A program made the position numbers and the translations under genes. This document shows, one piece after another, positions 1-6,446 of a stretch of 6,880 nucleotides of DNA. A model generated the notes under the pieces. It had not been told where the DNA came from and ran no database searches. It worked only from the letters and a program-made list of their open reading frames with translations. The stretch comes from JAQBDA01 sp041301185. Lineage in GTDB: Bacteria > Chloroflexota > Anaerolineae > Anaerolineales > UBA4823. The stretch's first letter is position 1; every line of letters starts with the position of its first letter. Where the stretch lies: assembly GCA_041301185.1 (NCBI GenBank), contig JBFYSV010000157.1, positions 1-6,880 on the forward strand, read 5' to 3'.

Positions 1-599
1 AGAGTTACCTGGTGGCTGGGACATTGCCGGGTCTGGCGGAGCGCAGGGTGAGCGTGCTGTTCGCGGATATTGCCGATTCGACCGGGCTGGCTGAGCGCCT
101 GGGTCCCAAAAAGTTTGGTGATATCCTATCTCGTTATTATGAGCAAATGACCGATATTGTTTTTAAGCATGGTGGGTTAATTGATAAGTACCTGGGCGAT
201 GGTATCATGGCGGTATTCGGGATGACGGGAACAGCAACTCAACATGAAGAAAGCGCCACGCGGGCAGGTCTGGCCATGCTAAGTAGCCTGGAAACGCAGG
301 ATAAAGAGATGTCTGACCTGATAAAAATTGGGGTTGGCATTAACACCGGTGATGTTGTCGCGGGCTATGTTGGTACCCGGGAAAGAGTTGAGCTTACCGT
401 TTTAGGTGATACGGTGAACGTGGCGGCTGGGTTGCAGTCCATCGCTCGACCTAACCGCCTGCTGGTGGGTCCTGCAACGCAGGCGGCTATCGTTGGACTT
501 TACGATACCCGCCGGGTTGGCTCAATCACCGTCAAAGGGCGTATCAACGAAGTTCAGGCCTACGAAGTATTGCGAAACCAGTCGAGCTTACATAGCTGA
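1..599 (+). CDS. Class III adenylate/guanylate cyclase catalytic domain (5' end probably outside window)
   Basis: Predicted to make cAMP (or cGMP) from nucleoside triphosphate. The frame has no stop back to base 1. A GTG at 12 could start a 195-residue protein, but no convincing ribosome site precedes it, and cyclase domains of this kind usually follow a sensory domain, so this is probably a C-terminal fragment. Numbering from the GTG, the two metal-binding aspartates are D19 (LFADIADST) and D63 (KYLGDGIMAVFG). K59 fits the purine-recognition lysine. T129 lies seven residues before N136, where class IIIb enzymes carry threonine. N136 in GDTVNVAAG matches the transition-state asparagine. The arginine expected four residues later (AARL in relatives) is G140, encoded by GGG at 429-431, so activity may be weak or lost. 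The C-terminal part (VKGRINEVQAYEVL) is the usual end of the domain. The gene converges on the minus-strand operon and shows no functional link to it. Confidence 0.9.
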   Translation, partial: SYLVAGTLPGLAERRVSVLFADIADSTGLAERLGPKKFGDILSRYYEQMTDIVFKHGGLIDKYLGDGIMAVFGMTGTATQHEESATRAGLAMLSSLETQDKEMSDLIKIGVGINTGDVVAGYVGTRERVELTVLGDTVNVAAGLQSIARPNRLLVGPATQAAIVGLYDTRRVGSITVKGRINEVQAYEVLRNQSSLHS

Positions 600-608
600 T
601 CTCCTTTT

Positions 609-652
609 AGCCTGACGGATTATCACAGGTTTATCTCAGTTAGTAGAGCTGA
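609..652. terminator. Possible weak hairpins between convergent genes
   Basis: The 57 bases between the two convergent stop codons hold two short imperfect stems. AGCCTG (609-614) pairs with CAGGTT (626-631) across an 11-base loop with one G-T pair. TCAGTT (636-641) pairs with AGCTGA (647-652) across a 5-base loop with one G-T pair. Both transcription units should end here. Neither stem is GC-rich or followed by a clear T tract on either strand, so this is a positional guess and not a convincing intrinsic terminator. Confidence 0.22.
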
Positions 653-656
653 CAGA

Positions 657-1397
657 TCACTCGTGGATCCGTTCGAGCACGCCGATTGTTCCTTGGATTA
701 CCTGGATTTGCTGCTCCTCACGGCTTATAGTTGCCGGATTGTCGCCGCGTTGGTCTCCATACCAGCCGAATTGGGCATGATTTCCACCGTTGATATTATT
801 CCATATGGTATTGGTTGGCAGTAAGGATGCAGATGTCTCAATCTCTTCTGCGCTCAATAATCCATCTTGTGACCCGAAAATTGAAGCCACACTCACCTGG
901 AGCTTGCTCAGGTCGGTATTATTGGGGGGATAAGAAGCCCATAGCACCAGCCCTTCCACGCCATTCATTGGATTAGCCGCAAAATTCGCTGCCATCGATC
1001 CTCCAAGCGAATGACCACCAATTGCCCAATTATTAACCTCAGGGTGGCTGGCGATCACCTGGCTGGCGCGATCGGGATCAAAGACTGCCAGGTTGAGCGG
1101 CATGTCGACAATCACTGCCAGGTAACCTTGCCGGGCGATCTCGCGAGCAGCTGGAGCATAGGAGCGCGGATCAACCCGCCCACCTGGATAGAAGATGAAG
1201 CCAGTGGTCGGTTTCATATTGGCTGGTTCGAAAGTGATCCACTCCGCAATGCTAACCACTACACTAGCATCCGATTCGAGCGCTGCTAAGGCTTCCGGCA
1301 TGGGTCCCAGGGGTGTTTCTGCCCACACAAAGAAGGCTATTGCTCCAACGATAATCGCAAGGAGCATGTATACAAATATTCGTTTAATCCATCTCAT
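657..1397 (-). CDS. Membrane-anchored or exported alpha/beta hydrolase
   Basis: A 246-residue alpha/beta-hydrolase-fold protein, most like the dienelactone-hydrolase-like group (Abhydrolase_5 type); the substrate cannot be read from sequence. Residues 1-6 carry R2, K5 and R6, followed by a hydrophobic segment at about 8-25, so the catalytic domain should lie outside the cytoplasmic membrane. VWA at 24-26 could be a signal peptidase site, giving a secreted form. The nucleophile elbow is GHSLGG (128-133) with Ser130. Asp178 in FGSQDGL and His207 in GGNHAQFGWYG complete a plausible triad. YPGGRVDP (70-77) follows an early strand, where the oxyanion loop belongs. It is the last gene of the operon, 3 bases after the lipocalin gene, and its ribosome site lies inside that gene. 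It could hydrolyse an ester or amide on the molecule handled by the transporter (inference). Confidence 0.88.
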   Translation of the reverse strand: MRWIKRIFVYMLLAIIVGAIAFFVWAETPLGPMPEALAALESDASVVVSIAEWITFEPANMKPTTGFIFYPGGRVDPRSYAPAAREIARQGYLAVIVDMPLNLAVFDPDRASQVIASHPEVNNWAIGGHSLGGSMAANFAANPMNGVEGLVLWASYPPNNTDLSKLQVSVASIFGSQDGLLSAEEIETSASLLPTNTIWNNINGGNHAQFGWYGDQRGDNPATISREEQQIQVIQGTIGVLERIHE

Positions 1398-1400
1398 TGT

Positions 1401-2582
1401 TTAGAACTCTCCTGACATTGAGCCTGAATACCCGGTCATCTCCACGTATCCGTTCCCGTTCACATCTTGCCCCGAAACAACACCAGTTACATCTACGGCG
1501 CCTTCCCAATACGCATAAGATAAATTCATCTCCTGGTTTGCCATATGAGGATCGATTACCAGCTGGATCGCTCGAGTTGGTATATTGATTCTCCAACCAG
1601 CCGGGTAGATTGCCTGATTATTCGGGCTCTTCCAGGTATCGAGAACTATGATCTCAAAATCACTTGCTTCAAGATGTACTACACCGCCATCTGCACCGAT
1701 TATGCTTCCGCTTGAGTATGGATCTATGCTCCTGTCCTCACGCCGAATTTGAAATACCATGATCTCAGTATTGTTATCCAACTGAATTGAGAACCAATCC
1801 CAGCCAATTTGGTCTGCTGAAAGAGCGCTGGTGCTGTACTCGTGGTCCTTCCAGCTCAACCCGCTGACTGGATACGTTTGTGCTCCTACTGAAACACTCC
1901 CATCGGAGACCAGCCGGGATTGGCTGTAATAGTAAGAAGCGTTGCCAGGCTCAGGACCTTTCTGGCTGTAGCCCTGGTCACCATGGGGGATAGGATCTTT
2001 GACATCGGTAAGTGTCAAATCAATCGTGATGCCATCCTGCTTGGCTTTCAGATGGTACACACTGGCGCCAATCAAATTGACCTCCCAATCCTCCAGCCAC
2101 ACCCGGTAGGGGTCAGATTGTGCTCCGGCGATACCCGCTGACCCACGCGCCAGTCTTTCGAATGCATAATGCTGGTTCGACTGGCTATCGCTAATGGCAA
2201 AGTGAGCCATATAGGCTTGCCCGGTGGCCCAGTCAGATGCACGGGATAATTGCTCGGTTGGGGGCAGGAGCGCTCTTCGAAAGAATGTAAGCTGGTACCC
2301 AAAATGGCGTCCTTCGGGCGTGGTGAGATTACCTGTGTAGTACCACCACTCCGTTTGGTAGTCTGGGTGGGGGCCAAAATCATCTGGAAATACAAAAGGG
2401 ATTGGTCCGCCAGCACGGGTATATCCCTGGACATCGCGGGAAGAACCATCACCCTGGCCTGCCAGCACCAGGCTGGATTGCAGGCTGGTTTCCTCCGGTT
2501 TACCAACCCAGCTGATAACCGCAGCAACCAAGCCCAATATTATGATGGCTAACAAGATCCGGTAAGCTAAGGTTTTGTTCAC
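1401..2582 (-). CDS. CrtC/AttH-family lipocalin-like exported protein
   Basis: A 393-residue protein of the family named after carotenoid 1,2-hydratase (CrtC) and AttH, built from two lipocalin-like beta domains. The family's marks are FPDDFGPHPDYQTEWWYYTG (65-84), the central WKDHEYST (244-251), and near the C-terminus YWEGAVDVTG (358-367) and GNGYVEMTGY (376-385). Residues 1-8 are basic and 9-26 hydrophobic, with no lipobox cysteine, so it is a signal anchor or signal peptide and the domains face outward. The start is GTG at 2580-2582, preceded by AGGTG at 5-base spacing; no in-frame ATG or GTG lies between it and the in-frame stop at 2622-2624. No carotenoid gene is present. The neighbouring transporter fits the Att-type arrangement, so a binding or chaperone role for a hydrophobic cargo is likelier than carotenoid hydration. 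The cargo is unknown. Confidence 0.88.
   Translation of the reverse strand: MNKTLAYRILLAIIILGLVAAVISWVGKPEETSLQSSLVLAGQGDGSSRDVQGYTRAGGPIPFVFPDDFGPHPDYQTEWWYYTGNLTTPEGRHFGYQLTFFRRALLPPTEQLSRASDWATGQAYMAHFAISDSQSNQHYAFERLARGSAGIAGAQSDPYRVWLEDWEVNLIGASVYHLKAKQDGITIDLTLTDVKDPIPHGDQGYSQKGPEPGNASYYYSQSRLVSDGSVSVGAQTYPVSGLSWKDHEYSTSALSADQIGWDWFSIQLDNNTEIMVFQIRREDRSIDPYSSGSIIGADGGVVHLEASDFEIIVLDTWKSPNNQAIYPAGWRINIPTRAIQLVIDPHMANQEMNLSYAYWEGAVDVTGVVSGQDVNGNGYVEMTGYSGSMSGEF
1409..1413 (-). promoter_or_regulatory. Ribosome binding site of the alpha/beta hydrolase, inside the lipocalin gene
   Basis: AGGAG on the minus strand lies within the last codons of the lipocalin gene and is 11 bases from the hydrolase ATG. 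Ribosomes finishing the lipocalin gene (TAA at 1401-1403) would stop next to the new start, which favours coupled translation of the two exported proteins. Confidence 0.6.
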
Positions 2583-2621
2583 AAATGCACCTGAATCATA
2601 GACAAGAATCGATCCATTTCT

Positions 2622-5228
2622 TTATTCAAAGCGTATAGCGTCAGCCGCCATCATGCGGCTCATGCGAAGTGCAGGGATAATCCCGGCAATTAATGCCGCC
2701 CCGACTGCGATCACCACAGCCAGGATAAACGGGTCTCCAACGACCTGCATTTGGAGTGTCCAGCCAAAAGACCGGCGGTTGATAATATATACCAGGATTA
2801 ATGCTAGTACATATCCGGTTGGCATCGCCAATACCCCGGAAACCGTGCCCATCAACCCTGTCTCAAGCATGATTAATCCCCACAGCTGCCGGCGGGTTAG
2901 CCCAACTGCCCGCAAGATGCCCAGCTCGCGCTGGCGCTCCAGCTCTACCGAGAGCAGCGCGCTCAAAACGCCAATGAATGCCACGATGGTTGCCAGCAAT
3001 TGCAAAGCGCTGGTAATCGCAAAGGTACGGTCGAATACCTCCAGCACCTCATTTCTCAGGGCTTGATTGGCGCGAATGATCAGCCGCTGTTCGCCAGCCA
3101 AGGACTCTCTTAGCTCCTGGACTGCAGCGTCAATCTCCTTATCCGGAGTCAGCTTAATTGCAGCAGCAGTAACCGTTTCATCCTGCCAGAAATTTCGATA
3201 TGTATCCAAGGATATGAGCACTGTGCCCTGGGTGGATGAATAATCGTAATAGATGCCAATAACCGGAAATTCTTGGACACCTGAGTCGGTGTACAGGTAT
3301 ATTGTGCCACCAGGATTGGATATGCCCATCCGGTTTGCATACGGTTCAGAGATAATCACCGAGCCCGAATCGAGCTGAGCCGGGATATTTGCTATGGGAA
3401 CGCTCGTAGCCAGGAAATCTCGCTCGCTGCTCATCACAGTATTGCTGGCGGCTGCAATGTGGGTTATTCCTTGGGGCGAATCCACGTTCACCGATCTGAG
3501 TGTGAAGAACTGGTCGGTGCCAGACCAATTCTCGAGGTGTTCAATGACCCGTGGATCGAGAGGGGCTGAGGTCTGGGTAGATGTCAGGCTGGGCGCTGAG
3601 ATGTAGATATCACCCTGGAGTGTTTGCTCCAGCCAGGCTACGACTGTATATCGAAAACTGCTCACCATCAAGCTGACTCCGATGGTTACGGATACAGCAA
3701 CCATCAGTGCAGCTACTGCAACCGATGTCCGGCTGAGTGAGTTGACCACATCGCGTGGCGCCATCCGGCCCAGGCTTCCCAATACTTTTCCCAAGGAGGG
3801 AGTGGAAGCCTTCATCAGAAGGATCGTAACTAGCGGGGCTTCCATAGCAAAGCCGATGATGACGGCGAATGTAGCGATAAAACTTAATGCAAGGTTTTGC
3901 GAGGGTAGCAGGAGTGCGCCAATCCCGGTGATCAATAGCAATCCTCCACCTCCAGCAGCCAGGTACACTGCACGCTGTGCTTTACGCTCCAGCCCAGATC
4001 TAGAGAGTGCAACCCGCGGCTGTACCGAAGCGGCTTCCCATGCGGGTGGTATTGCAGATAGGATGGTTGCCAGTATCCCTAACAGACCTCCTTTGATCAG
4101 GCTGGTTATTGGGATTTGGATCCCCCGCACAGTGACGACAAAAAACAGATCGTTAATGGTTTGGGTAACCAGGCGAACGGCACCCTGACCGAGGATTGTT
4201 CCGAGAATGATCCCGAGAACAGCACCTATCATTCCGGCAGCCAGTGCCTCGCTGATGACCAGGATAAAGACTTCGCGGCGGGTTACGCCCAGGCAGCGTA
4301 GCGTACCGAACAAGGACCGGCGCTGCACCACAGAGAAAGTCATTGTGTTGTAGATCAAGAATAATCCCACGACCAGTGCCAGCAGGCTGAGGGCGGTCAA
4401 GTTCACCCGAAAAGCTGTTGTCATTTCGGTGATCGTGCCACTGCGCGCTTCAACAGGAATCAATCTGACGGAAGTGGGTAGCAGGGCTTTGATCTGTGCT
4501 TCGGTTTCTTCTCTTCCATCCTGCGGAATGAGCACATCGATCCGGTCGATCGTTCCAGATCGACCGGTAAGTTCCTGTGCTGTGGCAATATCCGCCAAAA
4601 TCAGGCTATCGAGCGCCCTGCGGCTCAAATCATCGGTTGGCTGAAGGAAACCGACGACGGACACCGGTTTCGCTTCGCCGCTCACCTCCATTGACATGGT
4701 GCAAGCATCCGATTCTAGTAAGCAATCCTGAAGACCGTTGCGTTCAGCGACTCCGCTCGAGATCAAGATTGCCCCAGGCGTGGTTAGGAAATCTACCAGA
4801 TTGCCGATTGGCTGCCGGTTTTGCCCGCTGCGGCTATCTCCCAGGTAGTTTCGAAATGGAGCATCTCCAAATGGATCGAGACCAAGCAGCTGGAACAAGT
4901 TACTGCCTAAATCTGGGACGTAGACATACTCGCTGATGACCGGTGCCAGGTTGGCATTCAGTCCAATCCGCACCAAATCTGCGTATAGCCGTTCATCCAG
5001 TCCGTTTGGTCCCCCAACAATTTGGTGGGTGGCTCGCCCGGCTACCGCTTCTGTGCTGAGGTCAAACGCCTTGCTGGCGCTGGCGTTTGCCAGGTCGATT
5101 GCAACAACCACTGCAACCCCGAGGGTGATCCCCAGGATCATCAGCGCAGACTGCCAGGGATGGCGAAGCAGGTAACGCCACCCAATGGTCAAGATGGGTC
5201 TGGTTGCGAAATGCGGTTTTTGTTTCAT
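2622..5228 (-). CDS. FtsX/MacB-type ABC transporter permease, two fused permease modules
   Basis: An 868-residue membrane subunit of a mechanotransmission-type ABC system (LolCE, MacB and FtsX relatives). About ten membrane segments can be placed, at roughly 27-46, 277-299, 322-348, 374-394, 420-441, 446-472, 500-522, 738-760, 783-812 and 833-852. Two large external domains lie at about 47-275 and 523-737. Each half has an FtsX core with a coupling-helix motif that contacts the ATPase: RRSLFGTLRCLGVTRREVF in the first (303-321) and RQRELGILRAVGLTRRQLW in the second (766-784). The protein therefore equals two LolC/LolE-like subunits in one chain. C169 and C176 in the first external domain could form a disulfide. 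The ATG follows the acyltransferase stop by 10 bases with only a weak ribosome site, suggesting translational coupling. Its partner is the ATPase at the right edge. Cargo is unknown; lipids, lipoproteins or lipophilic compounds are typical of the family. Confidence 0.93.
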   Translation of the reverse strand: MKQKPHFATRPILTIGWRYLLRHPWQSALMILGITLGVAVVVAIDLANASASKAFDLSTEAVAGRATHQIVGGPNGLDERLYADLVRIGLNANLAPVISEYVYVPDLGSNLFQLLGLDPFGDAPFRNYLGDSRSGQNRQPIGNLVDFLTTPGAILISSGVAERNGLQDCLLESDACTMSMEVSGEAKPVSVVGFLQPTDDLSRRALDSLILADIATAQELTGRSGTIDRIDVLIPQDGREETEAQIKALLPTSVRLIPVEARSGTITEMTTAFRVNLTALSLLALVVGLFLIYNTMTFSVVQRRSLFGTLRCLGVTRREVFILVISEALAAGMIGAVLGIILGTILGQGAVRLVTQTINDLFFVVTVRGIQIPITSLIKGGLLGILATILSAIPPAWEAASVQPRVALSRSGLERKAQRAVYLAAGGGGLLLITGIGALLLPSQNLALSFIATFAVIIGFAMEAPLVTILLMKASTPSLGKVLGSLGRMAPRDVVNSLSRTSVAVAALMVAVSVTIGVSLMVSSFRYTVVAWLEQTLQGDIYISAPSLTSTQTSAPLDPRVIEHLENWSGTDQFFTLRSVNVDSPQGITHIAAASNTVMSSERDFLATSVPIANIPAQLDSGSVIISEPYANRMGISNPGGTIYLYTDSGVQEFPVIGIYYDYSSTQGTVLISLDTYRNFWQDETVTAAAIKLTPDKEIDAAVQELRESLAGEQRLIIRANQALRNEVLEVFDRTFAITSALQLLATIVAFIGVLSALLSVELERQRELGILRAVGLTRRQLWGLIMLETGLMGTVSGVLAMPTGYVLALILVYIINRRSFGWTLQMQVVGDPFILAVVIAVGAALIAGIIPALRMSRMMAADAIRFE
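4542..4567. repeat. Perfect 10-bp inverted repeat inside the permease gene
   Basis: CCGGTCGATC (4542-4551) and GATCGACCGG (4558-4567) are exact reverse complements separated by six bases. The palindrome falls in permease codons 221-229 (TGRSGTIDR), in the first external domain. In mRNA it would form a strong GC-rich hairpin. It is not followed by a T tract in the direction of transcription, so it is not an intrinsic terminator. It could be chance from codon choice, a translation-pausing structure or a protein-binding site. Confidence 0.6.
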
Positions 5229-5238
5229 ACCCAGTGGT

Positions 5239-6366
5239 TTAAAGATGCTTTCGATACACCCGGTGATTTTTATATGATTTTCCGCCCAGATTTTCCAGGT
5301 CGTTGCGCATCTGCACCGCAGTTTCGGCTACCTGGGTCAGGTCAGCGTGTTCGAAATTGTATTCCTGGATTGTCTTTTCCATCTCGGAGTACAGCAACGC
5401 ATTCCCGCCACGACCGTGGAATTCGGGAAGAATCCCCGCGCCGTTAAGGGCAATCCACTTTGTGCGCCGCATCTCCAGTAAAATATCCGGAAGGCCAAAC
5501 GGCAGCAAGCGGCCTTTGGCGCGTTGCAGCGCTGCTGATAAGTCAGGCCAGCCGAAAAGGAAACCGACAACCTCCTCGTCGTGAAGGATGATCTTAATCA
5601 AGCGCGGGTCGGCAACAGTGAGCATATTATCCAGCACGAACCTAACTTCATTCTCGGTTAGCGGATAATATTCCCAATTGTTCACAAACGCCTGGTTATA
5701 CGCCTTGCCTATCCGTTGCGCCCAGCTCTTTAGCTCTTTTTTGTTTTTGAATCGCAATACTTTCAAGCTGCCGCGCGCCAGAACTCGCTCGGCAATGTGG
5801 TGAACTCGTTCTGGTAGGTGAAAATCGTTGGCACTCAGGTAGCACGAAACAAAATCCACTTCTTTCTCGAACCCTTGCATCTCCAATAGTTTTGGATAGT
5901 AAGGGTGGTTGTAGTTCATCATGGTCATCATCTGACGGTGCTCAAAGCCTTCAACCAGCACACCATAGCCATCCAGGGGACCAAAACCTTTTGGACCGAG
6001 CACTTTATCAAGGTTCCGCTCTTTTGCCCATTTAAAGAGATGATTGAATAGCGCACCTGCCGTTTCCGGGTTATCTTCACAATCGAACAGGTAGAATTGG
6101 GCGGTGCGAGTGCCGTGATATTCGTTATAGCGCCGGTTTTCCAGGGCTGCAATTCTGCCCGCATCATGACCATCCCGGACGGCGAGAAAGAACTCAGCAT
6201 CTGAGTGCTCGTAATAGGGGTGTTTGTTGCGGTTAAGTTGAAGCTCAGCATCTATCAGGAGTGGAGGAACCCATTGCGGATGATTTTCGTATAGGCGAAA
6301 AGGAAATTGAACAAAGCGCCGGACCTGTGCCTTCGAACTGGGATCGATTTTTTCGATTGTGATCAT
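5239..6366 (-). CDS. YghO-like GNAT-superfamily N-acyltransferase
   Basis: A 375-residue protein of the YghO-like GNAT branch, expected to move an acyl group from acyl-CoA (or acyl carrier protein) to an amine in the cytoplasm. The N-terminus has the family's signature RRFVQFPFRLY then PQWVPPL (16-36). KVLGPKGFGPLDGYG (121-135) and the MMNYNHPYYPKLLEMQGF stretch (149-166) are typical of the middle. The acyl-CoA loop is GILPEFHGRGGNALL (311-325), and the end DLENLGGKSYKNHRVYRKHL is characteristic. There is no signal peptide or obvious membrane span. The ATG at 6364-6366 is preceded by GAGGAG only two bases upstream, an unusually tight spacing, but the N-terminal family motif supports this start. 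It lies between the transporter ATPase and permease genes. Substrate unknown. From memory, bacterial ceramide synthase is a GNAT-type protein of similar size, so a lipid amine is a possible acceptor; this needs a search. Confidence 0.85.
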   Translation of the reverse strand: MITIEKIDPSSKAQVRRFVQFPFRLYENHPQWVPPLLIDAELQLNRNKHPYYEHSDAEFFLAVRDGHDAGRIAALENRRYNEYHGTRTAQFYLFDCEDNPETAGALFNHLFKWAKERNLDKVLGPKGFGPLDGYGVLVEGFEHRQMMTMMNYNHPYYPKLLEMQGFEKEVDFVSCYLSANDFHLPERVHHIAERVLARGSLKVLRFKNKKELKSWAQRIGKAYNQAFVNNWEYYPLTENEVRFVLDNMLTVADPRLIKIILHDEEVVGFLFGWPDLSAALQRAKGRLLPFGLPDILLEMRRTKWIALNGAGILPEFHGRGGNALLYSEMEKTIQEYNFEHADLTQVAETAVQMRNDLENLGGKSYKNHRVYRKHL

Positions 6367-6368
6367 TT

Positions 6369-6373
6369 CTCCT
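6369..6373 (-). promoter_or_regulatory. Ribosome binding site of the acyltransferase, unusually close to its ATG
   Basis: Read on the minus strand, AGGAG ends two bases before the acyltransferase ATG; pairing through GAGG gives four bases. This is shorter than usual. A second, better site (AAGGAG, 6396-6401) lies upstream and faces an ATG at 6389-6391 that is out of frame with the acyltransferase. No hairpin or promoter was recognised in the 80-base gap (6367-6446). Confidence 0.5.
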
Positions 6374-6446
6374 CACTGCCTTTCTCTGCATTGCTCTCCT
6401 TGGGTGGGTTGTTACACCAGGTTATATTTCCTGATATTCGCCCGGG

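Noticed and set aside
1..11. A promoter or ribosome site for the cyclase
   Set aside because: Only 11 bases precede the GTG, they contain no AGGAG-like site, and the frame stays open to the edge, so the true start is likely outside the window.
1432..1467. DVNGNGYVE in the lipocalin protein as a dockerin or EF-hand calcium loop
   Set aside because: The spacing resembles a calcium loop, but G-x-GY-x-E-x-TGY is the ordinary conserved end of the CrtC/AttH family and the remaining ligands of the loop are absent.
2072..2527. 151-codon open frame on the minus strand overlapping the lipocalin gene
   Set aside because: It is a shadow of the strongly supported CrtC/AttH frame and shows no recognisable domain.
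3682..4188. 168-codon open frame on the plus strand antisense to the permease
   Set aside because: It lies entirely within the permease gene, its composition is that of a complement frame, and no motif or ribosome site supports it.
4634..4663. TCGGTT ... AACCGA inverted repeat in the permease gene
   Set aside because: Only six base pairs with a loop of about ten bases inside coding sequence; expected by chance.
5022..5447. 141-codon plus-strand frame spanning the permease-acyltransferase junction
   Set aside because: Both overlapping minus-strand genes have clear family motifs on either side of the junction; this frame has none.
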